This document shows positions 33,541-42,441 of a DNA stretch of 64,000 bases, in pieces. The position numbers and the translations under genes are program-made. Source of the stretch: Poecilobothrus nobilitatus (lineage: Eukaryota; Arthropoda; Insecta; Diptera; Dolichopodidae); the NCBI GenBank assembly GCA_947095535.1, contig OX352772.1:96778934-96842933 (forward strand), read 5' to 3'. Below the pieces are notes generated by a model. The model saw nothing but the letters and a program-made list of their open reading frames with translations. It did no database searches and was not told the DNA's origin. Each line of letters begins with the position of its first letter. The stretch's first letter is position 1.

Positions 33541-33902
33541 TGCAGACTTTTATTGAAAACTTAATTTCGTTGGGGAAGGGTGAAAATGAACCATACCGAA
33601 ACATTGATTTTTTGATAAAGGATAAAATGTATGAGGTGGTATGTTGGAGATTTTTAGATACGAAAAGTGGACAAACAGTGGTACTGTGTGAAGTGCAAGA
33701 CCCATTGAGCAGGGAAATCACTATATTTTTCATGCCAGAGCGATTTCCCAAAAAGGTAACCACTCAGTCACAATTTACTGAATTAAATAGTACTTATTTT
33801 TATTTTAAATTTACGGGACGTGACAAGGACAGATGGAATATGGCATTGTTTGATCTTATTCCTGCTATAGATATAAATTCTCAAGAAAAATTATTAAAAT
33901 AA
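33541..33902 (+). CDS. uncharacterised Maverick gene, single open frame of about 120 codons
   Basis: Open from 33540 to the TAA at 33900-33902 without disruption, one of the few intact frames in the element. It has no upstream ATG; the first in-frame ATG is at 33627 (MYEVVCWRFLDTKSGQTVVL). A TTTTGCAG acceptor-like sequence lies exactly at its start, so a 5' exon may exist. Pattern: beta-rich, an aromatic patch (YFYFKFTGRDKDRW) and FFMPERFPKK, reminiscent of small OB-fold-like proteins with a 'P.RF' signature carried by insect mobile elements. Function not assigned. Confidence 0.6.
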
Positions 33903-33986
33903 AAATATATATATATTAGTAATTTTGTTTTTTTTTTTATTTACCCCCTATTACTACCCATAAGCATCAATGTCTTATTTCAGCAG

Positions 33987-34199
33987 GACCGGCTCTGACA
34001 ACGGACTTCCGGAAGACCGGCTCCGACATCAGACTTCCGGAAGATCGGCTCCGGCAACGGACTTCCAGAGGACCGGTTCTAGAAACAGACTTCTGGAAGA
34101 CCGATTCTGGCAACGGACTTCCGGAGGACTGATTCTGGCAACGGACTTCCGGAGGACCGGTTCCGGTAACGGACTTCCGGAAGACTGGCTCTAACAACG
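33987..34199. repeat. GC-rich 28-bp minisatellite, 7.6 copies
   Basis: Seven full 28-bp units starting GACCGG and containing ACTTCCGGA run from 33987 to 34182, with a partial eighth to 34199. Units differ at several positions. GC content is far above the flanks. Both strands are open in one frame, but a 28-bp period cannot keep a repeated peptide in frame, so coding is unlikely. Confidence 0.95.
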
Positions 34200-34549
34200 T
34201 TCCCGGCTCTTGGGATCTAGCACCTGAGTGACCGAGCGCTCGGGGCTGCGACGGACGTCATCGCCATGTCTCCGGGTCAACTGTTGCAAGACTTTAGCGT
34301 TGATTTACAACAAATAATCATTAAAAAAAAAATAAATAAATAATAATAATAACAATCTGCGAGAGAGAGAGAGGGACAGCAAGTTTTCTCCCATAGTCAA
34401 GCGGATGAGATCAGATTGTTTTTTTTTTTTGAAACTGTCTTTGAAGATCTGAAAATCTGAGGGAGGATTTGAGAAAAATTTTTCCATTCTGTATAATCTT
34501 TAGGTATCCCCCCCACCAGGTGGTTGCTGAAATCAAAAGTATAAATAAA
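34200..34549. other. GC-rich then simple-sequence spacer
   Basis: The first 100 bp remain GC-rich, with a 12-bp palindrome CCGAGCGCTCGG at 34232-34243. The rest has (AATA)n, a (GA)n patch (34357-34376) and T-runs. TATAAATAAA at 34540-34549 lies directly before the next ATG and could be a core promoter only with a very short leader. Confidence 0.5.
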
Positions 34550-34624
34550 ATGCTAATTCTGCTGCTACTATTATTTGCTATTACACTATTGGTTTATTTT
34601 AATTATACGAGTAGTAAAGAATAA
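34550..34624 (+). CDS. 24-residue single-span membrane peptide
   Basis: ATG at 34550, TAA at 34622-34624. Residues 2-17 (LILLLLLFAITLLVYF) are a complete hydrophobic span, followed by a short polar tail NYTSSKE. The next gene starts one base later (34626). Small hydrophobic proteins are frequent in Polinton-like elements and related viruses, but the length makes chance possible. Confidence 0.4.
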   Translation: MLILLLLLFAITLLVYFNYTSSKE

Positions 34625-34625
34625 A

Positions 34626-35151
34626 ATGAACAGCAACAACAACAACAGCAGCAGGAGGGCTATAGTTGATTTACAAGTTGTTATTGGAAATAATAGAGAA
34701 TATTTTTTAAAAGAATTTTCTATGATATCTGATGGTTCTCTTGTACCAATGCTATTTATGTTTAAAGCACAATATTCATTTGAAGAATTAAATTTTGATG
34801 CTAAACAACAAAATTAATATAACAAAAAGAAAATTAATATGTTGGACTGAAATGATGGTTTTATAGAATATCTACAATTAAAAAATATGTTAGAGAAACA
34901 TTTAACATCATTTGATATCATTTATGTAAAAGGTCTTAAAAAAAAACCAATTTTTAGATAGGTTTTTTTCAAATTCTATAGTAGAAGTTATCAATTTAGA
35001 TAATAAAATTCCACCTCTACAAAAATTAAGGAATTTCATCACCATTTGTCCCCACCATCAAAATACGGAAAATTTGCAAAGATGTGCTGTAAAAAATTGT
35101 ATGAATTTATATATGTTTTTAATAAAAGATAATAATAAAACTTGGTTTTAA
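34626..35151 (+). pseudogene. uncharacterised conserved Maverick gene, broken three times
   Basis: ATG at 34626; in one frame AIVDLQVV, FLKEFSMISDG and FEELNFDAKQQN are followed by TAA (34815). The same frame then has a TGA and continues with IIYVKGLKKK. After a TAG and a frame change it reads EVINLDNKIPPLQKLR and CPHH...CAVKN, ending at 35151. The order (vDlQ...KE, YVKG..K, NLD, C..H/CA) matches a family of uncharacterised invertebrate proteins that I know from mobile-element contexts. An RNase H-fold exonuclease relation is possible but unproven. Confidence 0.55.
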
Positions 35152-35419
35152 AAAATATTTGTTTTATTTATTGTTGACCAATATATTTTTTCAGACATAA
35201 ATAATGGTATTTCATAAAAGAGCCTGGAATAGTTGCATTGAGCTATATGCAAATTCATAGGAATATAGAAATCTTCTTATTCCAGTTTAAACTTATTCTT
35301 TGCAATACATCTCTCAAAATATTTTAATACATATTCTCGTACATTCAATTCGGCTCCATTGTTATATGACATCACTGCTTGAATAAAGTCTAACATAAGG
35401 CAAAGTCGGGTACACTCAT
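35152..35419. other. short spacer and degraded 3' end of the next leftward gene
   Basis: No recognised domain. Minus-strand reading gives short open pieces with stops that may be the decayed C-terminus of the 35420-35740 gene. Confidence 0.35.
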
Positions 35420-35740
35420 CTAGTTCCAATGTAAGTTTTTTAATTGTTCCTCCACATAATTAAATTTTAGTGGAAATTTATTTGAATTTAATTTATGGAC
35501 TTGGTTGCTTGTAAAATCTTGATAAAATGCATACCACTCCAAATAATTCATTTCGCTAATAACTTTACGATTACGTTGGAAAATTATTGTAGCAGCAAAA
35601 TTTTCAACATTAAATCCAATTTGTATTTTTGTTGTTTGTTTTTCATCCAAATAATAAATGTAACTTAATAAGAGATTTTCTTGTGATTCGTTGCTGTTGA
35701 TTTTCTTGATGTTTCGATATTTGATGTTGACTCCATTTTA
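35420..35740 (-). pseudogene. unrecognised leftward gene
   Basis: A plausible ATG (MESTSNIETSRKS) at about 35738 opens a frame that must shift once near 35690 to join the frame ESQENLLLSYIYYLDEKQ, which continues to 35420 (IQIGFNVENFAATIIFQRNR and later). The second frame has no ATG of its own. About 105 codons in total. I recognise no family. The position upstream of protease and capsid suggests a late, structural or accessory gene. Confidence 0.45.
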
Positions 35741-35814
35741 TTTTTTTTTAAACTGATGGAATATATATTTAAAAAATTTATATTTATAGAAAAAGTTCGA
35801 AATAGTTCTTAGTT

Positions 35815-36276
35815 TCATTTTCTTTTTTTAAAAATTCTTCGAAACATTCTTTGTATGTTTTTATCGTTTTTAAGTTGGGATGATGTATTGAATAAATTAA
35901 TAAAATGTTTCATGCTCTTGCAGTTACATCGCATCCATAAATATACACAACAATATTGGCCACAGACTGATGTAAAGTCACTTTATAAACGTTTATTGTT
36001 GAAAATAAAACATTTTGATTGATTTTGTAGAAATTTCACAATCTCACTGTGGAATGGTGGATTTCCAAACGAATCAAAATATTCTACACAGCCTTGAACT
36101 GATACAAAAATTGCTAGCCAATGTGTTCCTTTTTTAGCAGAAGTGTCGGTATTTATTACTAAAATACCAGGTTTTGAAATATTTTTCGGTATTTGATCAA
36201 CAGCAAAAACACCTTCAAATAGTTTTCTGGTTGCACTATTACATTTCAACACTTTCTCTATCTGAAGTGTATTCAT
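35815..36276 (-). pseudogene. PRO: Maverick adenain-like cysteine protease, one nonsense codon
   Basis: ATG at 36276. GTHWLAIFV carries the catalytic His, CVEYFDSFGNPP the acidic residue, and, after an in-frame TAA at 35983-35985, SVCGQYCC carries the nucleophile Cys; the frame ends at 35815. This is the order and spacing of adenovirus-type (C5/Ulp1-like) maturation proteases of Polintons, which process capsid precursors. The stop removes the catalytic Cys from any translated product. Confidence 0.9.
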
Positions 36277-36607
36277 TATTGTTTTGTAAATGAGAAATAT
36301 CAATTAGTTGAGTATTTCCATTTATGTATGCTGTTAAAAATTCAACTTTAAGTTTTCCATTTGTCAACACTATATCGAATTTTTCCAATAAATTTATTAA
36401 ATTATTAGTTGTTTTGTTGTTGACCATATGCCCAAAAGAAAAATTCTTGATTTCTGTTCTTTTTAAATCTCTGGTTGGGAATTTATACTTTAATTCTTTT
36501 GAAATAGTCTTACATTTTTCTTTTATTCCAACCACAATAAGATTTTTTACAAATATTGTATTGTTATCATCCGTACAGAACGATAAATCTACTATAGCAC
36601 ATGCCAT
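36239..36607 (-). CDS. uncharacterised 122-residue Maverick ORF
   Basis: ATG at 36607, open to 36239, overlapping the protease start by 38 nt in another frame. Starts MACAIVDLSFCTDDNNTIFV and ends with an acidic tail. It is intact, unlike most neighbours. Transcribed in line with protease and capsid. No family recognised. The initial AIVDLSF echoes AIVDLQV of the gene at 34626, which may be chance or a shared fold. Confidence 0.55.
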   Translation of the reverse strand: MACAIVDLSFCTDDNNTIFVKNLIVVGIKEKCKTISKELKYKFPTRDLKRTEIKNFSFGHMVNNKTTNNLINLLEKFDIVLTNGKLKVEFLTAYINGNTQLIDISHLQNNNEYTSDRESVEM

Positions 36608-36644
36608 TTTTAAGTGAGGTGAAAGGGTCGCCTGAACTTCATTT

Positions 36645-37947
36645 TTATATGTTTACGTAAACGTTACGATTTTTATCAATTTCTATATTAGCATCAAATT
36701 CTGCAAACACAATACATGTTAATGTTGAAGTTAATGGAGAACTCAGTCTTGCTTCAATCTTTACTACTCCCTGGTTTAATTAACTTTGACATGTATCTGT
36801 TCCCGAGCCCGCTGCTAATAAATCAAAAGCCAGTATTGTATAACCTTTTGAAAATAGTTCTTTTGAAATTTGATGTCCTCTATCATAATGATGTATACCT
36901 GTTCCGCTAAATAATGTTAAATATGCACGAGAATTGCAAAGATTATTCAATGTTAAATTTGTTTCAATTGCAGAGTTTGGTGCAGGCACTCCATTCACAT
37001 ATAATTGAAATTGTGTGAGATTGTAATGATCGAAATGGTATGGATTTTTTGATCTTTTACCATTGAAATTTTCATTATTAACCATACAAAATACTAGAGC
37101 TTTTGGTATTTGCCCTATATTATCCAATGATATGTTGGAAGTGTTAGCTGGAATTGTAAATGTTTTGATTTCACTTCTTGTATAAAAATATTTCGCGTTA
37201 GCGAAATACAGTATTATGTGCTATCAATATGCTAGGATTAATTGTTAAATGTTTCATGTACAACGTAGCTTCGAGAATTTTTAAATAGCTTTCATCGGCA
37301 TCGTTAAAGAAAATAAAAAAATCTTGTTTTTCTAATGCTAAAGCAATTCGAATGTCAACATTATTTAAAAGTAATTTAGAAGTATTGAAGAAATCTACAT
37401 GTAATTTTCCCATTAATTCTACAATTGCAGAATTATTGTATGATTTTTGTCTTTATTTAGAACCAGAATTGTTAAAATCATTTACATTTGGTTTATCCAA
37501 TTACCAACCAGATGCTTCCAGATGTGTTTGACTGGAATCTGTACCATAATTTAGTAAAGTAGTTAAGTATGCTTTATAATGGTATAAGGAGTCTGAAGGA
37601 GTGATGTTTTTTCCATTTAGAGTTACATTACATTGTTTAATTAAAGAGTGTAATAAATTATTTAGAACACTCGGCTGCGGAGCTGCCCTTGTTTCATTTC
37701 CGGTTCCTATTTTATCGTTTGCACTCCAAACTGATCCATCTTTTTTTAATATTTGAACTTTAAATTTGATGTAGGTTGAGGATATATCCCGATATGTATC
37801 TCCATTTCCAAGTGAAACAAATTCAATAGTTGACGGTGATGCCTCTATAGAAGCTAAAGGATTGTATGCTACCTCTTCTGAACGCAAGATACTTGTTTGT
37901 ACGGGTAATGACGCAAAAAGGTCAAGTTCAGATTTCATACATTCCAT
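36645..37947 (-). pseudogene. MCP: Maverick major capsid protein (double jelly roll), several breaks
   Basis: The N-terminal frame (37501-37947) has SELDLFASLPVQTSIL, FVSLGNGDTYRDISSTYIKF and NNLLHSLIKQCNVTLNGK, the Polinton capsid start. After a break come GKLHVDFFNTSKLLLNNVDI and LEATLYMKHLTINPSIL (37198-37413), and in another frame KYFYTRSEIKTFTIPANTS. The C-terminal jelly roll follows: KALVFCMVNNENFNGKRSKN, HHYDRGHQISKELF. An in-frame TAA at 36780-36782 precedes the last 45 codons to 36645. Live homologues form the hexon-like shell of the virion. Confidence 0.92.
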
Positions 37948-37950
37948 TTT

Positions 37951-38386
37951 TTAATTGAATATATCAGAGATTTTAATATACTTTTTTCGTCGTTTTTTCG
38001 ACTTCAAATGTTTCTTTTTAGAAATTGCTCGTCTTTTTATAGTTCTTCGTCTTTTTATAGCTCTTCGTTTTCCACCATACATCGAATGCAGTTGGTTAAC
38101 TACTGATTTTCGTAAATTTTTTATACTGCCTTTGCTTTGATCAATTACAGCTTCTTTTATGTTTGCACCAGATATTAAAAATATTTTTACCTGTGTTGAC
38201 AGCCTCTTTTTTAATTAAGTCCCAACCTGATGTAAAAACGGCCTTTAAGTAACGAATTAAACTTCCGAATATATTTCCAAAACCACTACCTTTTTGTATA
38301 GATGGATAAAATTGTAATAAAGGCCCAATATCGTTGATTCCTCCACCTACTTGAGAGGAATAATATCTCACGTAAGCTCTTTCCAT
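37951..38386 (-). pseudogene. basic minor virion protein (adenovirus pX/pVI-like), one frameshift
   Basis: ATG at 38386. MERAYVRYYSSQVGGGINDI, then FYPSIQKGSGFG and LKAVFTSGWDLIKKEAVNTG, is the Gly-rich then hydrophobic start seen upstream of capsid in Mavericks. A one-base shift near 38155 leads to a tail extremely rich in Arg/Lys (GKRRAIKRRRTIKRRA), ending at 37951, three bases from the capsid ATG. The basic tail suggests DNA condensation or attachment inside the particle. Confidence 0.78.
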
Positions 38387-38444
38387 GTTTGACAGGATAT
38401 CATATTTGAGTAGTAGTATTTATATTGTTTCAATTGGGGAGCAA

Positions 38445-39452
38445 TCAATGCTGTTTAAAATGTAATACAATTTTTGTTGGATAGTAACTGGAAACAAAAT
38501 TTATTCCATCACCGTATTGATTGCCAATTTTAATCGCTATCGTTTCAAAACAATTTTTTTCTATAGGTATGTAATGGACATTTTCAAATTCAATATTTGT
38601 AGGTATTCTACAATATTCTATGTTGATAGCTCTCAATGCACGCACTGTGCTACTTGCACTACAGATGATTCAACTACTTTGCTGCAGATGACTTCCACTA
38701 CTTTGCTACAGATGATTCAACTATATCTGAATAAATCATCGCCATTCCATTCAATTCATCTTTATTATTAGCAACAGCTAATTTGAATAGTTCAGGTAAT
38801 TTTATTTTGAAATTTTTTATATTTTTTTTTTGTTTAAATAATTCAGTTAATAATGTTTTGATATTATAACTGTGATTAACTTTTATATAGAAACTATCTT
38901 CATCAAATGTCTGCGATATTCGTATTAAATCGCGTCGGTTAGATTCTGACACTTTTTTAAATGTTACATCATTATAATTTTTAGGAGTAGAGATATATGT
39001 CAAAACTTCATTAAAAAATTCTTTGAAAACTTTACGAGTAAATTATAACTTTACGAGTTACGAGTAAATCGCTGATTAGGAGTTATATTTTTAATAAGCG
39101 TTGGTAAAAAATTAAATTTCCAATCATCCAAATGTAATTCCGAATCGTTATATGAATAATATGTGTAACCTATAGATTTGGTTACTTTGATTTTTTCAAG
39201 AGGTTTTTCAATGTTTCTTATGTACACATTATATTGCCCAATATTGATAAAAGCACATTGCTCTTTGTTAAATTCTTCTGTTTGTAGGAAATCGTTCAGA
39301 TATATTTCTGAAAGACCAACTTTCCAATTTCCATTTCTTAAATCAAAGTGAATAGGTAATTTATTTTGGAATGAAGCTAAAGTGTTGTCTGGAAATAGTT
39401 TTAGATTATCATTGCTAAACAATGTTTCATAGAAGTCATCTTGACTATCCAT
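38445..39452 (-). pseudogene. mCP: Maverick minor capsid (penton-like) protein, broken
   Basis: ATG at 39452. The N-terminal frame has MDSQDDFYETLFSNDNLKLF, FPDNTLASFQNKLPI and NGNWKVGLSEIYLND, the single-jelly-roll penton signature of Polintons (pDNt...F...Lp, G.W.VgL.Ei). After a break at 39051 comes the frame TYISTPKNYNDVTFKKVSES (38698-39003). The C-terminal frame 38445-38645 has AINIEYCRIPTNIEF and NFVSSYYPTKIVLHFKQ. A near-repeat of CTACAGATGATTCAACTACT at 38650-38715 sits at the second break. Homologues occupy the capsid vertices. Confidence 0.85.
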
Positions 39453-39487
39453 CTTTGTTAAATTCTTCTAAAACATAAAATGTTGCA

Positions 39488-40195
39488 CTATTTATATGTT
39501 CTCCATTCCGGTGTTGATGAAGTTCTTAGTTTTGGACTTCTTAGTAATGGTTTTAGTTTTCGTTTTTTTGTTTCAGGAAACTGTGACAGTATAGCTGAGG
39601 ATATTGTACTGCCGGCCGATCTTAGTGTCTTCTTCTTTTCAGGAGATGGTACAGCAAAAGTAATTACATCACCACTCGGTGTTTCAAACATTCGATAATC
39701 AGAGCTTAGAGATGGTCTTTCCACTAATTTTTCATCTTTCAACATTTCAGTTCGAGCTAATTTTTTTAATGAATTTTCATCATCCAAATCGTAATGTGTT
39801 AAATCGATATCCATATCTGAATGTTCTTTTTTAGGGTTATATTCAAACACATCATCAGTAACTAAAGGTACAAAATTGGTGTGTGTTGATGTTGATTTGT
39901 ATTTAGGAAATTCAGTTTCTGTATATGCATTTCGTTTGGAAAAGAATTTTGTTTGAGTACCTGTATCAAATGTAAGATTATTAGCCTTGTCTGGTAATCT
40001 TTTTGCTTGTCTTTTGTTAATTCCATATTTGAGGAGGTTTTGACGGTATAAGTACCATTTTTGCAATGGTTTTAATTTTTTATCATATAAAACTTTTTTC
40101 ATTTTTTGATCTAATATATCCAAATTTTTATCATCTTGAAATAATTTGCTAAATTTTGAAAATATTTCTGGTGACATAACAATCATTCGCTGCAT
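39488..40195 (-). CDS. conserved Maverick protein of unknown function, intact (235 aa)
   Basis: ATG at 40195, open to 39488. The N-terminal part is helical and basic (MSPEIFSKFSKLFQDD, LDQKMKKVLYDKKLKPLQKW, YLYRQNLLKY), the centre polar and acidic, and the C-terminus Ser/Pro/Lys-rich (ETKKRKLKPLLRSPKLRT). The LDxKMKxIL...KW..YRQ.L pattern is one I associate with insect Maverick proteins lying between the packaging ATPase side and the minor capsid gene. A core or scaffold role is likely from context only. One of the few uninterrupted genes in the element. Confidence 0.72.
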   Translation of the reverse strand: MQRMIVMSPEIFSKFSKLFQDDKNLDILDQKMKKVLYDKKLKPLQKWYLYRQNLLKYGINKRQAKRLPDKANNLTFDTGTQTKFFSKRNAYTETEFPKYKSTSTHTNFVPLVTDDVFEYNPKKEHSDMDIDLTHYDLDDENSLKKLARTEMLKDEKLVERPSLSSDYRMFETPSGDVITFAVPSPEKKKTLRSAGSTISSAILSQFPETKKRKLKPLLRSPKLRTSSTPEWRTYK

Positions 40196-40198
40196 TAT

Positions 40199-40526
40199 GT
40201 CTTACTGAGCAATCTTCCTATTACACCAGATAATATAGTTCCTATTAAAGTTGGTAAAAATCCACCATGTTGAGCTAAAAGTTTTCGTTTGGCTTTTATA
40301 CTCTTCTTTGCACAGGCTAGGAATCGTAATTTTTTTTATGTTTTTTTAATTTTGCTTTTTGTGCTGGTGTTATTTTATTATTTCCATTTAATATATTGAT
40401 TGCAATTTCAGCAATAGTTTTTATAATATCATCATCACAATATTTAAGAATATTTTCACGAAATTTCTTCTTGTTGCACTTTCCTAGTACATGTAATATA
40501 TGTTGGTTTTTCTTCAATCTTTTCGT
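40199..40526 (-). pseudogene. small GGFLP-type Maverick protein, frameshifted and without ATG
   Basis: KNQHILHVLGKCNKKKFREN, then CDDDIIKTIAEIAINILNGN and ITPAQKAKLKKHKK, is followed after a shift in an A-run by LLAQHGGFLPTLIG and a hydrophobic C-terminus ending at 40199. This two-part layout (helical ILxhxDxxlIxxIxExxxNiLxGn region plus GGFLp membrane-like tail) recurs in insect Mavericks; its function is unknown. The start codon is not evident. The coding sequence overlaps the ATPase C-terminus by about 70 nt in another frame. Three more partial copies lie in the tandem array. Confidence 0.72.
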
Positions 40527-41172
40527 ATTTTTGACAACTGTTGTTCAAATCACCCGTATCACAGAAGCATATACAATATTCTTTTGAAAAAATATTAGTT
40601 CTAATACGAAATAAGTCGTTAATGTCTTGTGTTAAATCCAACACAATATAACCATGTGGTTTTGATGTTGACTCATTATATACTTTCAAGAAATGCTTTA
40701 TATTTTCTGGATATAGTTGTCTAGCCAGAGGAAAAATCTGCGTTTTGTCTCGAGGGTTTTTGAAAAGCACTAAATATTTACAATTTAATGAAATATCTCT
40801 TGAAAATTTCCCCTGATGAAAAACGTTTTGCGTTAACAATACAATAGATAAATTACGATGGTGCGAACCTTTAGTAAATAGTTCGCATACTTGTTTATTT
40901 GCAGAATCCAACATTAATTCATCTAAAACAATTAAAGTAGGTCTATTTTCATTCCCACTAAACTCTTTCGGAATACTGGTGTAAACGTCTATATCAGGAA
41001 AATCTATATTGTTCGGAATAGCAGAAATTTCTGGGTTACACTATTTTATTGTTTCAATTTTCGGGTAAATCAATCTGTTAATATTTTCAATTAAATTACA
41101 CACAAATGTTGTTTTTCCACATCCAGATGGTCCTGCTATCATCATTGTAAATGGATGAATAAAATTAATCAT
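40456..41172 (-). pseudogene. ATP: Maverick FtsK/HerA-type packaging ATPase, one nonsense codon
   Basis: ATG at 41172. Walker A is AGPSGCGKTTF, Walker B TLIVLDELMLDS, and the sensor-like motif SIVLLTQNVFHQG, then LVLFKNPRD. An in-frame TAG at 41041-41043 (codon 44) lies just after Walker A, otherwise open to 40456. This is the A32-like genome-packaging motor of Polintons, nucleocytoplasmic viruses and virophages. The same stop is present in the distal copy at 47.6 kb, so it predates the amplification. It diverges from the rightward gene at 41269. Confidence 0.92.
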
Positions 41173-41225
41173 TTTTGATCTGTGTCTGATGAGAAACTGA
41201 ATTTAAAATACAAATTGAAAGTTAA

Positions 41226-41233
41226 TATAAAAG
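41226..41233 (+). promoter_or_regulatory. TATA box for the rightward gene pair
   Basis: TATAAAAG 36 bp upstream of the ATG at 41269, in the 96-bp gap between divergent ATGs. The same box is retained in the partial copy at 47.77 kb. Confidence 0.55.
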
Positions 41234-41268
41234 CAGCGAACATATTCTTGGTACATTCATTTTGAATT

Positions 41269-41556
41269 ATGGAAGTAGAGGAGTTCTTAAATATATATTC
41301 CTCCGTCTTATTAAATGATCATAAGAAACTAATATTACATCTATTTAAACACATTAAAAATTGTTCTGGAGTAAATAAGTACACTTCAATTTATGGTACT
41401 CATTTTGCCCTTTGTCCATGGGCATATGATAATTCTACTTCTGGACCAGACACATGTGAATGTCATACAATAGAAAATTATAGAATCACTTTAGAGAATT
41501 TAATTAAATGGTATGAGAATAATGTCAAGGTTACAAGTTGTGTCAGAAATTCATAG
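41269..41556 (+). CDS. uncharacterised 95-residue Maverick ORF upstream of integrase
   Basis: ATG at 41269, intact. MEVEEFLNIYSSVLLNDHKK, then YGTHFALCPWAYDNS and DTCECH, followed by ENLIKWYENN. The Cys/His cluster (C..., C.CH) suggests metal binding. The last 35 nt overlap the integrase start at 41522 in another frame, so the two are probably co-transcribed. I do not recognise the family. Only its first codons survive in the distal copy near 47812. Confidence 0.6.
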   Translation: MEVEEFLNIYSSVLLNDHKKLILHLFKHIKNCSGVNKYTSIYGTHFALCPWAYDNSTSGPDTCECHTIENYRITLENLIKWYENNVKVTSCVRNS

Positions 41557-42441
41557 AGGTGCTAGACGAAAATTTGCACTAAGAAAATTTATTCAAAAGG
41601 GTTTAAATGATACTTGGCAAATTGATTTGGTTGAAATGATTCCATATGCAAAATTCAATTAGGGATATAAATATTTATTAACAGTTATTGATACATTTTC
41701 CAAATTTGTGTATGCTGAACCGGTTAAAAACAAAAGCGCTGATAATGTTTAACCCGCAATGAAAAATATTTTTAAGTGTGCCGGTAAAAATCAAAAAATT
41801 TACAATCTGATCAAGGTACGGTATTTTTCAACAAAAAATTTCAAAATTTAATGAGGAAAAATAAAATTAAACATTATCATACATATTCAGAACTAAAAGC
41901 ATCAATTGTAGAACGTTTTAATCGTACCCTAAAAAACACGCTGTGGAAACAATTTAGTTTACAAGGCACATATAAATGGTTAACTATTCTACCATCGCTA
42001 ATAGAAAAATATAACTCAACATATCATCATACAATTAAAGTTCCACCTAAAAAGGTTACAAAGAAAAATGAGAAATTGCTATTAAAAACTGTCTACAATA
42101 AATTAAAAGTATTACGAAAAGCAAAATGCAAAGTTGGAGATTTTGTTCGTATAAGTAAATTTAAAGGTATATTTGCAAAAGGTTATCAACCTAATTGGTC
42201 AACAGAAATTTATACAATAGCGAAAATAAAAAGAACTGATCCAATAACATACAATTTACTTGATTACACACAAAAACCAATAAAAGGCAGTTTTTATGAA
42301 CCTGAACTTACATCTGTTAAACTTCCTAATGTTTACCTTGTAGAAAAAATAATAAGAAAAAAAGGAAATCAAGTTTTGGTTAGGTGGCTTGGCTTTGATA
42401 AAAAACATGATTCATGGATAAATAAACAAGATATTATTTAA
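41522..42441 (+). pseudogene. INT: Maverick retroviral-type integrase with chromodomain, broken
   Basis: ATG at 41522. DTWQIDLVEMIPYAKFN (first Asp), TAG at 41660, GYKYLLTVIDTFSKFVYAEP, a further TAA near 41750, and a frame change near 41790 around the SDQGT motif (second Asp). An open frame 41851-42441 follows with ASIVERFNRTLKNTLW (Glu), GDFVRISKFKGIFAKGY, and a C-terminal chromodomain (VYLVEKIIRKKGNQVLVRWL, DSWINKQDII). Homologues cut and join the terminal repeats with 6-bp staggering. The C-terminal 121 codons are also present as separate open frames in two array units. Confidence 0.92.

Noticed and set aside
33967..34197. ORFs of about 75 codons on both strands over the minisatellite
   Set aside because: A 28-bp repeat has no stop in any frame by chance of its sequence and cannot encode an in-frame peptide repeat; no start context or domain.
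33987..34199. CRISPR-like array
   Set aside because: Units are contiguous with no spacers and the context is a eukaryotic mobile element.
34305..34487. minus-strand 60-codon ORF
   Set aside because: Composed of simple sequence (GA)n and poly-T; no recognisable feature.
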